64,000 nucleotides of DNA, from positions 186,001-250,000 of the forward strand of contig JAANYP010002365.1 in the NCBI GenBank assembly GCA_020465985.1, given 5' to 3'. Source of the stretch: Centrapalus pauciflorus (taxonomy: Eukaryota > Streptophyta > Magnoliopsida > Asterales > Asteraceae). A model generated the notes under the pieces. That model worked only from the letters and a program-made list of their open reading frames with translations. It was not told where the DNA came from and made no database searches. Below, in pieces: positions 31,448 to 44,432 of this stretch. The position numbers were made by a program, and so were the translations under genes. Numbering within the stretch: position 1 is the first letter of the stretch; each line of letters starts with the position of its first letter.

Positions 31448-32474
31448 CTACAATTCAATATGCAAAGACAAAGGATTATTAAAATAGGGTTTTCCTACAT
31501 GAATGATGCATGATAATTAAACACCCTTTTTCGAGTTACATAATCTAATCCTAAGTCTCACCAACAATGTGAGCCCAAACTAATCCTATCAAATGCATGA
31601 ACTTAAGTAAATAAATATACAGTTTAAGAATAACCCTTTAGACAAAGATTTTCAAAGTATAGCATATATGGAAAAAGCCATAATTTTTAAAAAACAATTT
31701 GTAGAAATATATTTATATTAATTAAATGAGTATATATAAAATTATTATTAACCATTTTTCAATAAAATTAAAATTAATGTAACCCTCAAAAATTTCATCC
31801 CATGCATGCAAAATATAGCTATAATAAAATAATGTAGAATGAATCTAGGAGCGTTAGAAAGAGTATACCTTGCTAATCCTTGAGAAAAAGTAGCGTTGGA
31901 TTAAAGATTTGACGTAGAAAAGGCGTTATTTTAGAGGTTTTAAGCTTAAAAGATCAAAATCCGTCGTTTCTAGAACTAAGTTATAGGGTTTGCGACAGTG
32001 AGGGCATAGGGCTCTTTATTTATAAAGTTTTAGACGTGTTGGGGCGTAGGGCCAGCGCCGAGCTGCACCCCCACCCCCACCCCCCCCCCCCGGGCGCCCG
32101 ACCTCCGGATTTCTGATCTTGGGCGCGCACTTGTTTCTAAACCCATTTCATCAATTTTTGAAATTCTTATGGGTACTCTCCCCAACTTACACTCGTAATA
32201 TCGGGTTAAAATAATTCTGGTTGCGTGCTTAAAATTCTAATTCCTGATGTGGGATCCTAATATTTAATTTAAAGCCTAAATTTTAATTTAAATCTAAACA
32301 CAACTGAGTTCGGGAGGATGAATCCTCCCCAACTTAATTAGGTACACACAATTACACATATGCAAACAAAACACACTAAAAACAAATAAATTCAAATAAT
32401 CAAAGTACTCTGGGTTGCCTCCCAGAAAGTGCTAAGTTTTTCGTCTTCAGCCAGACGTACTGCTCCTTAACTAA
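31448..32474 (-). other. Spacer between pol and ORF1a of C1
   Basis: No gene. It contains a GC-rich block with GCGTAGGGCCAGCGC and two long C runs (32040-32105), and PPT-like CTCCCCAACTT tracts at about 32178-32188 and 32323-32335. TTTATTTATAAAG (32018-32030) resembles the LTR TATA region. Confidence 0.55.
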
Positions 32475-35400
32475 TTAATTAACTTTTAGATCTTGTAGTC
32501 TGATTAATTCAGAGACTAACATATTATTGGTGGCCCATTGAACATATAATTTAAGTCTATGTTCATTGACTTTAAATGGTTCACCACCTTTTGGGTCTTG
32601 GATTTTTACCGTACCATGTGGGTACACATTAGTTACGATGTATGGACCTGTCCATTTACTTTTTAATTTACCGGGAAATAGTCTAAGTCTTGCATTAAAT
32701 AACAAGACAGTATTTCCCTTAGTATATATTTTATTTTGAAGCATCCTATCGTGGAAAACTTTAGTTTTTTCCTTGTAAATTATTGCACTTTCGTAGGCTT
32801 CTCTACGAATTTCTTCCAGTTCATTTAATTGAAATTTCCTATCAACACAGGCATCATGTAAATTAAAATTAGTGTTTTTGATTGCCCATAGAGCTCGGTG
32901 TTCTAGTTCTACTGGAAGATGACAAAGCTTACCATAAACAAGTCTATATGGGGACATACTGATCGGTGTTTTCAATGCGGTTCTTTATGCCCATAGAGCA
33001 TCCTCTAATTTTTGCGACCGATCCTTACGATCAGGTCTTACAGTTTTTTCAAGGATTCTTTTGATCACTCTGTTAGACATCTCAACTTTTCCACTAGTTT
33101 GCGGATGATAAGGCGTTGCTATTCAATGATTAACTCCATATTTCATAAGGAGTTTAACAAGATATCGATTTTTAAAATGTGACCCTCCATCACTGATGAT
33201 AGCCCTTGGGATACCGTGTCGTGCAACGACATTTCTTTTAACAAATTTACACACAACGCGGTTATCATTAGTTCGTGTAGCTTCTGCTTCCACCCATTTG
33301 GAAACATAATCTACCGCAACTAAGATATATTCATACCCAAATGATTTAAGGAAGAGTACCATAAAATCAATACCCCATACATCAAATATTTTAACAATTA
33401 ATATTGGGGTCATGGGCATTTCATCCCTATTTGCGATACTGCCGGTTTGCTGGCATCTTGTGCATCCTTTTACAAATTCCTAAGCATCTTTAAATATAGA
33501 AGGCCAGAAAAACCCACACTACAATATCCGGTGACCAGTTTTCTTTGCACTGAAATGGCCACCGCATGCATATGCATGGCGGTGATTAACGAAATCTTCG
33601 TGTTCCGAATTAGGGACACAACGTATTCTAATTTAATCTGCTCCTATTTTAAATAAATCAGGCTCATTCCAAATGTATTGCCTTGCATGAGCATAGAAGT
33701 ATTTTCTCTGTTGTGATTCCGGTGCTCTGGCAATCTTCCTGATACGAAATAATTAACTAAATTCGCAAACCAGGGAATTTTTGATATAGATAATAGTTGT
33801 TTATCAGTAAGGAGTCCCTGATTTGATCAGTTGAATTTGTTGGGATTAAATGAAGCCTTGATAAATGATCGGCAACAACATTTTCGGTGCTTTTCTTATC
33901 CTTAATTTCTAAGTCAAACTATTGCAATAGAAGGATCCACCGAATTAATTGAGGCTTGGCATCCTACTTTGCCAACAAATGTCTTAAAGCACTGTAGTCT
34001 GAGTACACAATTACTTTTGTCCCCCCAAATATATGATCTGAATTATCTAGGGCAAACACTACGGCTAATAACTCCTTTTCCATAGTGGTGTAATTGATTT
34101 GTGCCTCATTAAAGGTTTACTTGTGTAGTAAATAACCATTGGCTTTTTCTCAAATCTTTGACCTAATACAGCACCAACTGCATAATCACTAGCATCTCAC
34201 ATGATCTCAAAAGGTTGAGACCAATCTGGAGATTGCAGAACTGGCACTTCCGTTAGTTTTGATTTAAGTTTTTCAAATGCTTTCACACACGACCCATCAA
34301 AATTAAATTCAACATCTTTTGATAGAAGATTGCATAACGGCCTTGAGATTTCACAGAAGTCCTTAATGAATCGCCGATAAAAACCAGCGTCGCCTAGGAA
34401 TGATCTTATTCTTTTAATGTTGGTGGGGGTGGAAGTGAATATATCAATTGAACTTTTGCCTTGTCTACCTCCATGCCTCTTTCGGACGCAATGTGACCAA
34501 AGACTACCCCTTCTTTTCCATAAATTGACTTTTCTCCAAACTTAGCACTAAGTTGGTTTCAGTGCATCTCTTTAAGACTCTCTCTAAATTTCCTAGACAA
34601 CCTTTGAATGTTTTATCAAATATGGAGAAATCATCCATAAATATATCAAGAGAACCACCCACCAAATCTGAAAAGATAGTCATCATACAACGTTGGAATG
34701 TGGCGGGTGCATTACATAGTCCGAACGGCATCCTTTGGTAGGCAAAGGTGCCATATGGACAAGTAAATGTAGTTTTCTCTTAATCCTCTGGATGGATTGA
34801 AATTTGATTGTAACAAGAATATCCATCAAGGAAACAGTAAAACTTCTGTCCTGCTAATTTTTCCACAATTTGATCTACAAATGGTATGGAAAATGATCTT
34901 TAGAAGTATCAGAATTGAGTTTCCTGTAATCAATACATACTCTCCACCCAGTTACAGGGTGAGTAGTTATCTTTTCTCCTTCTTCAATATCAATTACTGT
35001 AATTCCCGATTTCTTGTGTACAGTATGGGTTGGACTTACCCGCTTGCTATCGGGTATGGGATATATGATCCCAGCGTCCAACCATTTCAATACTTCCTTT
35101 TTAACTACTTCTCCTAAATTAGGATTCAATCTCCTTTATGCATCTCGTGCTTGTTTAGCTTCTGGACCAGTAATAATTCGGTGCATACACAAAGTGGGAC
35201 TGATTCCTTTTAAATCAACTATAGTCCATCCTACTGCTTCTTTATATTTGACTAATACTTGCAGTAGAGCTTTTTCTTGCTCTTCAGTCAGATCTGATGA
35301 AATTATAACAGGCAAAGTGTCATTCTGACCTAAGAAAGCTTATTTTAATTGAGCTGGAAACTCCTTCAATTCTAGAACGGGTGGTTGTTCTATTGAAGGT

Positions 35401-35746
35401 TTGGCTGACCAAGGTAAATCAGTAGGTAATTTTTCAGTCCTATAGGTCCACGGTGGTTGTTTCGATTCTAATGTGGATTCCATGACTACCTCTAACTTAT
35501 CACACTCAGTAGAATTCAATTGGCTAAATCATGCTCAGCAAAGAATAATTCAATAGTATCTTTCGTGTTGATTAACGAACTATGCTGCTGCGCAAGTTCA
35601 TCCACCATATCTATCAGATAACACTCTGAATCGATTGCAGCGACATTTGAGCTTAAAATCCAAAAAACGAAATTAAAACTTGAGAAATTGTTGTTGCGTG
35701 TATGAATTTGTAGTTCAGAAATGTTAGTTGAAGTCTTGTGAAGCAA
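32475..35746 (-). pseudogene. pol: Athila-type pol of C1 (RT, RNase H, integrase)
   Basis: Antisense. 34875-35129: KKEVLKWLDAGIIYPIPDS and TGWRVCIDYRKLNSD (RT fingers). 34504-34731: MPFGLCNAPATFQRCMM, then catalytic IFMDDFSIF. 33780-34480: thumb and RNase H, heavily stopped. 33123-33419: integrase core (FDVWGIDFMV, YVSKWVEAEATRTND, ISDGGSHF). 32475-32975: integrase C-terminus, 166 open residues (PYRLVYGKLCHLPVELEH; KSKWTGPYIVTNVYPHG). Upstream open piece 35516-35746 contains ECYLIDMVDELAQQ, in the pre-RT linker. Real similarity ends about 35650. No intact frame, so inactive. Confidence 0.8.
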
Positions 35747-36089
35747 TAAAAATGAAATTCATCAACGATTCAGCTTAAAAAGGTAAGAATTATGAAGTTT
35801 TATGTTCATGAGAATATTCTTAGTTTTTTGCTAAATCTGGAACGAAATGAGTGTTATAGTTAGGAAATGGTTTAGAAACACTCTATATATGTTAAAATAT
35901 CATTTGATTGCACTAGAAATGAATTTGGTGAATTTTTGAGCAAAACTCGTAGGTCTCTCGATGTGCAAACCTGCACATCGACTCGTCGAGTCGAGCTTAA
36001 TGACTCGGTGAGTCCCTATAAACATCAACCTGAAAAAAAAAATTCTAAGTATTGGTGACCCGAACTTCGGATGTGTCCCAAACTTCGGG
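35747..36089. other. Unassigned gap with clustered short inverted repeats
   Basis: No gene. TCGATGTGCA/TGCACATCGA (35958-35967, 35972-35981; 4-nt loop) is followed at once by ACTCGTCGAGT and later ACTCGGTGAGT. It separates the broken end of C1 from the next copia LTR. Confidence 0.6.
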
Positions 36090-36770
36090 TGTTGGATATA
36101 GGGTCCAAGTCATAACTAATTGGTAGTACCGTCATAAAAAAGTAGTCATTTTTGGGTTGTCATCAATGAACAGTAAAGAGAAATAATTAAAAAGGAGAAA
36201 TAATATTAATTACAATTAATATAAATAAATAATTAATTAATTGGTTTATTAATTTATTATAGTTCATAAATTAACTAGAAGTTAAATAATTAATTATAAA
36301 GAAGCAAGTGGCTAAAGTGTAATAGTTGGAATGTCACAGATAAACCTTAAGATGGTTCTTATCTATGAAATTGTGGAGTGTCCCACATCGCCAGATAATC
36401 AATTTCCAAGGGTTTCATCCCCTATATATAGGGTTTAATGTCGATGCTTCAATAATTCAATTCTTTCTACGGATTCCTACTCTTTCTATTAGGAGTTAGA
36501 AGTGAAATTAGTTATATTTCTCTTTGGTTCGTGAGTGTGAGTCATTAGAGGTGTTCTTGTTTGAGCACTCGCCTCCGAGTTTTATTTACTCGTTCGTAGC
36601 GGAATACGCGTGATAAATCGGTTTTCTCAAATGTTAGTGTTTTCTTATTTATTTATTTTGTTGTTTTACTTATTATGTTAAAATCTGTTAGGGTTATGTT
36701 TCTTTATTGTTTTAGATTAAATGATTTTCCACATTAAAATTAATCTAGATAGGGAATAGAAAACCCATCA
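36090..36770 (+). repeat. 5' LTR of a third copia-type element
   Basis: 681 bp, TGTTGGATAT to AAACCCATCA, then PBS TGGTATCAGAGCGG at 36772. TATA box CTATATATAG (36422-36431). The partner LTR is absent. Confidence 0.8.
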
Positions 36771-37349
<579 letters not shown>

Positions 37350-38471
37350 TGTGGCCCGTAGAAATAACCCTTAAACTATCTACTAGAGTAGGGGAGTATG
37401 GCTCGAATCCGCAAAGAGTGTGTATGTCAATTAGGGTTAAATTGCTAGTTTCTTTAGGTTTACAAAAGCGATTAAATTGCGAATTGATTGATTGTTTGCA
37501 ATGGTGATTACGACTTAATTACTACTAAAATAATAGCAAGCAAATGACAATTGATTAAAAGATCGAATTAAAGACAACCATTTATGAAATCACTACGGCT
37601 TAAGTTATTACTCACTTGAATATCATGCAATGGTCACATAGACATAACCAATTATTTAGTCATATTAATCATAAACGCTTTAATCCATAAATCTCGGCAT
37701 AGCGCATGCAACATTATTACTTGTCTTAATCCATAATCTAATGGACTCGGCACAAATAATAACATCACTGTGAAATATTTTGCTTTTACAAATTAAACCA
37801 TTTACTCATAATAAAAAACTAAATGTATATCATTTGCATTACACAAAATATTCAAGAATTATAAAATACATCAACACATAAAATGACATTCAAGTAAATA
37901 AAACTTAGTCGTAGATCCTCCGCAAATGGCTATGGATGGTTTAGCCTCTCATCGTGTGTTCTTCACCGGGAATGATTGTGGAAATCATTATAGGCTTCTA
38001 CGAGATGAACGGTTGCACACCACCTTCTTTGTACTCGATCCGTGAATCAACTCCAACAGGGCTTCGCCAACGTTTTCAATATTCGAGACTCCAAAAAACG
38101 ACCGCACACACTCCCTATTTATAGGGGAGGAGTGATTTAGGGTTTTGGTTGCAGAAAAGCGACTGTAGGGTTTTCATGCCGCATGGTCATAGACCTGGGT
38201 GTAAGCCTGCGACTGCCCCTGCCCTGGAGGGTACAGCCAGGGCTACGCTGGAAGTGCTCTCTAACTCCAAATCTCACTGTTTTGAGGGCGTAGGGTGGCA
38301 CAGATCTGCGCCCCCACTGGCTTTTTTCACGCTGAATTTTCTCGAGCAACTTCCATTTGACTTCTTGTCCCTTAAACACAATTATGGAGGTAAAGTACGG
38401 TAGTTATGAAGTACAAGTGCATAAATAAGCCTTAAATGATACTTAAAACACATAATATTATAGTCTTATCA
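37350..38471 (-). repeat. 3' LTR of C2
   Basis: 1122 bp, antisense TGATAAGACT to GGGCCACA, flanked at 38472 by PPT-like AACCTCCCAAGCTT. TATA (antisense) at 38114-38122, GC-rich block at 38200-38321. No matching 5' LTR in the window. Confidence 0.7.
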
Positions 38472-38857
38472 AACCTCCCAAGCTTAACTGTTTGTCGTCC
38501 CCGAACAAGTCTTGGAATCAAAACTAATTATGTACCAGATATATTAGCATTGTGTGTCCAATAATGCATTAAAATTTTTAATATGTAAGCCAAGAATCAT
38601 TGTTCAGTTAAAATATATTTTCCTTGAATTTATATAATGCATCTCACTTTTTGAAATTACCCTTTTAGCTCAAGGTTTCAAGTCTTAAAACACATGGGTC
38701 TTTTTACCATCTTTCCCTTTATGCATGTTTACGACAAAAATTTTCTTTTAATGCCATGCTTATATCTATTTTTTTCTAACTCAAGTTATCTTGTTGGTCA
38801 ATGTAGCGAGATTTAGGTCAATTATTCCCAAACCAGATGGTTTTAGGGGATTAGGCA

Positions 38858-39039
38858 TGAGTTGTACCCCAAAGGACTTAATTTCCCGAATCATCTAGAC
38901 TATACTTGAATTATTTTTTAGGCTAAAAAGATGATTAAGCTCTCCCCCTGAGTTGTACCCCAAAGGACTTAATTTCCCGAATCATCTAGACTATACTTGA
39001 ATTATTTTTTAGGCTAAAAAGATGATTAAGCTCTCCCCC
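38858..39039. repeat. 91-bp perfect tandem duplication
   Basis: Units 38858-38948 and 38949-39039, each beginning TGAGTTGTACCCCAAAGGAC, look identical. They lie in the 3' UTR of C2; C1 has a single diverged copy (about 19040-19145). Confidence 0.95.
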
Positions 39040-39420
39040 TTATAGCATGAGTATTCCATAATCTTTTGACACATTACTTATATTTAAGCCCGAATACATT
39101 TTAGCCTACTTGAATTCGACTTACATAACAAAAATATTAAATATCATTTCGACTCTTAACTAAATTATAAAATACCCTAACAACACTAGCCAATCCCCGA
39201 GTACATATTTTTTCCTATTTATCATCATTTTCCGCGACCTGATCGGCAAAACAAGAATTATCAGTGGAAGTCTTAAGAACTATATTAACATTAAAAATCT
39301 TGAAAAGGACTCGGCTAAATAAAAATAAACACTACTAAAATAAGGAAATAAATTGCAAACTACACAATTAGAAATAAATGGCAGTAAAGAAAATAAAGAA
39401 CAAGGAAAGATAGTATTCGA

Positions 39421-40927
39421 TCATTGGTATGGAGGAGGCTGACCGAAGATGCTGTTGTAGAAGTCTCCATACGTTCCTTGATCGGCGGGGTTCGGTGATG
39501 GCGGTAGATATAGGTGAGCGGGGATCTGGTTTGGTAAATCCTGTTTGCCTTGCACCGGATAGCGTTGATATGTATCTACGGTAGGGTCGTATGACTTATA
39601 CTGAGGCATAGTGTAATCAGTATAAGACTGGTATGGCATACCGGCTTGGGAATCCTCGTGACGTCGGACTTCCTCCCAGTAAGCCCAGTTATGCTGCTGG
39701 TAGTAGGCATTTTGATTTGTTGTGGGTCACTATCCCTCGTATATCCGGTCTACCCGATCCTGAATGTAATCAACCCTGTCATGGACATGGTTCAATCTTA
39801 CGCACATGTCTTCTAACCTCTGAGTCACATCCTCACGAAAATCCCCGTGACTCACCACAAGATCGTCTAACCACCGCATAATGCGGTTGACATCAATATC
39901 GTCATTAACTCGTCGTTGCGAGGTAGATGCCCCTCTGTTCGGCTCTTCCTGCCGAACGCCCGCTTCATTCGCGGCTTTTTGCTCTCTCTCACTCTCACTC
40001 TCTCTCCTCTCATTCTCAGTATAGTCCTAAATATACGACTGATGGGTTTCCTTGTCGTATATCTTGAACGCCTCATCAACCTCTCTAAAGTCTAGAGTGG
40101 GGAACATGGCAGCCGTAATATACGTTGCCGAGACTGGAGTAGACAGTGACTCGGGTGAAAGAGCACCCATCCTCTCCAGGAAAGTAGAAATTAGCCATCC
40201 GTGGGGGATGACCGTTCTCTCTTTAGCATCGTACATGGCCCATATGTCATTAATGACTGTCCATGCAAAAGACAGTCTGGGCCTTCCCTTAAGAAGGGCG
40301 TAAATATTTATTGTTCACGATGATCTTATGAAGTACTTTGGCCCGTGGAGACAGGTCCTTGCTATTGTAGGCAACGTAGTTCTCCGCTACCTCAGTGGTG
40401 CGATTGAACACCTTACACACTTGTTCAATCCACTCTCCAGTCCAGCTCAGATCAGTAAAGGCCAATTGGATCTCCGACTTATATTCATACCCAAGTTGGG
40501 TAGACCCCTCGATTCCCACTCCCATGTCTAAGTTAAATAGCTGGCGAAAGAATCTAGTTACGATCACCACGTCCCTCCCGTGCACAGTGCCTATCAGCTT
40601 AATGTCGTCATATGTACGACCCGGCTCCCTCCTAAGGGTCGACATCCACTCTATAACATCGGCCTGATAGTGTTGTGACCCACCTAAGTCTAATACCCCC
40701 TCCCATCCTAGAAAGTCAAAGAGGTACGGGACACCATAACCATCGAAGTCCTCACTCCTCGCCCTTTTTTCTACTAAAATACGTCTAGAGTATTTCTTAT
40801 AAAGAAACAATGACGGTCTCATTTCCTCCGGGTGTTGAGAAAGAAACAAATTGGGGGATCCAGTCCACCGGTGCATTACTTGGTTGGGTGCTTTGGCTGG
40901 TTCTTCGTGACATCTACAAGTCATCAT
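39421..40927 (-). pseudogene. ORF1b of C2, ATHILA ORF-1-like
   Basis: Antisense. 40289-40927 (212 residues) begins MMTCRCHEEPAKAPNQ and includes YLFDFLGWEGVLDLGG, WMSTLRREPGRTYDDIKLIG and LSPRAKVLHKIIVNN. 40027-40236 continues with ERTVIPHGWLISTFLERMG; 39867-40079 is the charged region; 39421-39639 is the Tyr/Pro/Gln-rich C-terminus ending FGQPPPYQ. Part of the block present in C1 (DIMVLHALLKG) is deleted or shifted around 40290. It preserves the N-terminus lost in C1. Confidence 0.7.
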
Positions 40928-41006
40928 TCAATCAATGTATGAGATAAACGTAATAATGTAACCTATAATTACATTTTTCACATTAACGCTTACTATGTTC
41001 AGAGGC

Positions 41007-41089
<83 letters not shown>

Positions 41090-41096
41090 CACACAC
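41007..41096. repeat. (AT)n-(AC)n microsatellite in C2
   Basis: AT repeat to 41079 followed by AC repeat 41081-41096, at the same place relative to ORF1b as 21131-21170 in C1. Confidence 0.95.
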
Positions 41097-42200
41097 CTTT
41101 CTTTGCTCATTTACACACATCTATATCCTGTAACTTGCCATCATATTATGCAACTAAACATGTATCTAATTGCTTAATAAAACCCATTTAGCACATAATA
41201 TTTATTTTCTAGTTAATTACCTAAACTTTATAAATTATAACATATATGCGTATTTAGGTAACCAACTTTTATAAAATAAGTTTATTTACTAGGATTTAAT
41301 CATGGCAAATTAACTAGCATAGCATCTAAACATAAATCTGATACTACATTATCCAAGTCTATGCAATTTATCATACCCTGACTCTAAAAAGTCAAAATCA
41401 TAATAAAAATTCCATGGACGACCATGAAGCTCCATACTTTTTATTTACCAAATAGTATAATATAACTTGCATTTCGAAGAGAATAACAGTAACCTTGATG
41501 ATTGATGACTAAGAGACAGCTAAAATCTTACTTTGTATCTCCACCCACTTCTTTACCCAAAAACCTCCAAAATGGATGAAAATACGCAAAATGATATGAT
41601 TTTAAGCCTAAATCTTTGCTATGAATGGTAGTATGAGTGTTTTTAAGCTTAAAGTTGCAATTTTCAACACGAAATCGGGACCAAGAGAGGAAGCCGCATA
41701 GCAACTGTAGGGGTAAGGGCTTCTACGGTTTGTGGAAGTGAAGAAGAAGGCTTATTCTGCCTTTTAATCATGACAGGGTGTAGGCCAGGCGTAGCCCTGC
41801 GCCCCCCTGCGCCTAACTGTTAAAAATTCGATTTTTCTACTGTTTTGGTGCGTAGGGCAGTGTATCCCTCTGTTTTGTGATGAAGAATTTGGTCTAAAAA
41901 TTTTTGCGGAGGCTAAATTAATTAATTAAAACATTTATTAGAACCTACCCTATCCAACATAGACAATTGTGACGTTCTCGTCACACACATATGCTAGAAC
42001 ACTAAGAATGAGAGAAATTTATCATAGGTAATCATTCCTTACTCAAAAATAAACTAAAATAAACTCAAACGTGTATATATTTAAATCAAACCAAAACTTA
42101 AACAACTGAAAATAAAGTACAAAATACAACCACATCAGAAAATATATTGAAGCAATAAACTCAATGTTTCACACTCAAACCAAACATATTCATGCAAAAA
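41097..42200 (-). other. Spacer between ORF1a and ORF1b of C2
   Basis: No gene. GC-rich block with GCGTAGCCCTGCGCCCCCCT (41790-41810) and PPT-like CCTATCCAACATAG (about 41947-41960). This is the uninterrupted version of the region where gypsy-2 sits in C1; the C1 insertion point corresponds to about 41440-41500. Confidence 0.55.
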
Positions 42201-43435
42201 TTAAAATTTCTTCGAATGGACCACGATTTCTTCAAGCTCATTCACCGCCAACTGGAGATTTGTGATCCAATCTGATTGCACCTCGAACATTTGGTCATTT
42301 TTCTTCTGACCCGCTCGGAGTGTCTCAATGTCTTTAAGCAGGATTTTGTTCGTGTTAACCAATCCTCCAATGAAATCGCTCAGAATATCAACCTGGGTCA
42401 CCAGTAAATCCAGAGTCGATAATCTCTTCCATGGTCTCTCATCGTCCTCGTCTATCTCCATCTTAGCTTTCCCTTTACTCTTCTGTCTCTCGTCCGGGTA
42501 TTCAGGGGAAACAAATGGGATAAGGGTTACTTTGGTGGTTTTAGGGCAACAGATTTGGAAACCTAATTTGGTTCTCTCAAACGCTAACCCCAGCATTGTA
42601 GCCTCGTAAACAATATCTCATACGGATTGAGATATTTAATCGGTAACTCTTCTGACACTGCTTTATCGATAATAAATAACTCGGTCAACATCCTACAGTG
42701 TGGATAGTTCGTTCCCTGACCCATAATATTACACTCCCATAAGTTTTGTATGATGATATACCCTAAGGATATGGTCAGGTACCCCGTCATAAGAGCATGA
42801 ACTAATAGGATTTCCTAAGGTCTAACGGTAGTCGTGTCCTAGTGTCGTGGAAGCAAGTTAAAGATAACGAACTTCCATAGGACCTTGGCTAATGGGCACA
42901 AATCCCCCTATTGAAACTAACATAAGTCCGAGCATCGTCTATGGTCATTCCAAACACCGTGGCTATAATTCCCACCCATCGTTTAGCCCACCCATTAATC
43001 TTACGCGCTCTACCCACTGAATGTCCATTGATGACCAGAACTCTCTAGAACGTGGGATTTCATTGTCTATGAGAAACTCCTCACATATTTTTTTCCTAGA
43101 GAACGTCACTTTTCTATTTCCCATCATTCCGACTAACTCAAAATCATGTTCCTCATACCCATCTGCTCTCCTCAAAGTGGCGAACCACTGTTGGATTAAA
43201 CTGGTATGGATATAGGGCAACTCCCATTGAATAGCTTTTGCCCAATCCAGCCTCTCAAAACATTTTTTATAATCTCAAACCCCTCATAATCAGACTCTTT
43301 CAGGTTCGCTCAATGTGGAATCGAGGTGGTTTACCGTTATTAGCGTTGGGAGGAATTACTGGGAATTCTGCATTGAGTGGGACCTCCATACTGATATTTT
43401 CAGGATTGGGGTTCTCATTCTCGGGGTACAGGTAA
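42201..43435 (-). pseudogene. ORF1a of C2, ATHILA ORF-1-like
   Basis: Antisense. 42963-43220: MPYIHTSLIQQWFATLRRAD, DFELVGMMGNRKVTFSRK. 42584-42790: SLGYIIIQNLWECNIMGQG. 42201-42596: CPKTTKVTLIPFVSPEYPDE, then a charged, weakly coiled-coil C-terminus (WITNLQLAVNELEEIVVHS). Remnants of the N-terminus run to about 43435. The parts lie in different frames. Same order as 30192-31447. Confidence 0.65.
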
Positions 43436-44432
43436 AACGGGTGTTGGAATTACGACTTTCGCTAGCATGGAATTGGCTCGATAGCTACAATTTTATTATG
43501 CAGAGAATAGGTTTTTTAATCCAAAAATAGGGTATTCTATATAAATAATGCATGATTGATTAAAAATCCTTTTTCTTATTAAATAATATAATCCCTATTC
43601 TCAACAACAGTGTGAGCCAAAACTTACACTATTAATGCATGAACCTAAGAATGTATATTTTAACATTAAGTCAACCCTATTGACAAAACTTTTTAAATCT
43701 TAAAAAAATGCATATTAGGAAAACTAAGATTGTTGCATGATATTTGTTTGCAAAAATATATTCATACTAATTTTATAAATGCATGTAATTATATTTAACA
43801 TTTGTTATTGAAAATCAATGCAACCCCCAAAAAAGTCCATCCTATGCATGCATGATAAAACCTTAAAAAGTAGCATAGAATGCAACTAGAGGCGTTAGGA
43901 AGAGTATACCTTGGCAATTGATGAGAAATTCTATCACAGAATTGAATATTTGACGTGAAAGGGACGTTATTTGAGAGGGTTTAAGGCTTAAAAATCGAAA
44001 ATCGCCGTCTCCACTGTGAATTTTTAGGGTTTATGATGTTTAGAACGCAGGGTTTCGTTTTTAGAAGCTTTTTAGATAATCCGGGCGTAGGGCAGGCGTA
44101 GCCCTGCGCCCCCCTGCGCTCTGGGCCTCCGGATTTTTAATCTGGGGCGCACGTGAGTCTCTAGCCATATTTCTCAATTTTCAAAATTTTTACACTCACT
44201 CTTCCGAACTTAAGCTATTAAACCAGGTTAAATTAATTCATCGTGCGTGCCTAAAAATTTCAATTTCTGATGTGATGCTTCTTATACTAACTTAAACCTA
44301 AAAAAATAACTAAGATTGAGTTGGTAATCCTCCCCAACTTAGTTGGATACATAAAACTAACAAATAAATTTAAAATTAACTAATTAAACTAAATAAAATA
44401 ATCCTCCTTTTCGTAGGGATTCACGATTGCAC
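43436..44432 (-). other. Spacer between pol and ORF1a of C2
   Basis: No gene. GC-rich block with hairpin AGGGCAGGCGTAGCCCT (44097-44113) and PPT-like CCTCCCCAACTTAG (44329-44342). Confidence 0.55.

Larger units (their letters stand above)
17549..35650 (-). mobile_element. Athila-like Ty3/gypsy element C1, 5' truncated, split by gypsy-2
   Basis: Antisense element: 3' LTR (17549-18641), PPT, two post-pol ORFs (19507-20904 and 30192-31447) and pol (32475-about 35650). The RT signature FMDDFS and GWRVCIDYRKLN are typical of the Athila clade, and the post-pol ORFs resemble the ATHILA ORF-1 family. It is interrupted at 21398-29423 by gypsy-2 with a perfect 5-bp duplication. Gag, protease and 5' LTR are missing. 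Excluding the insert, about 10 kb remain. A second, collinear copy (C2) lies at 37350-45674. Confidence 0.8.

Noticed and set aside
38149..38403. Open frames on both strands in the C2 LTR
   Set aside because: GC-rich LTR block lowers stop frequency; not conserved in C1.
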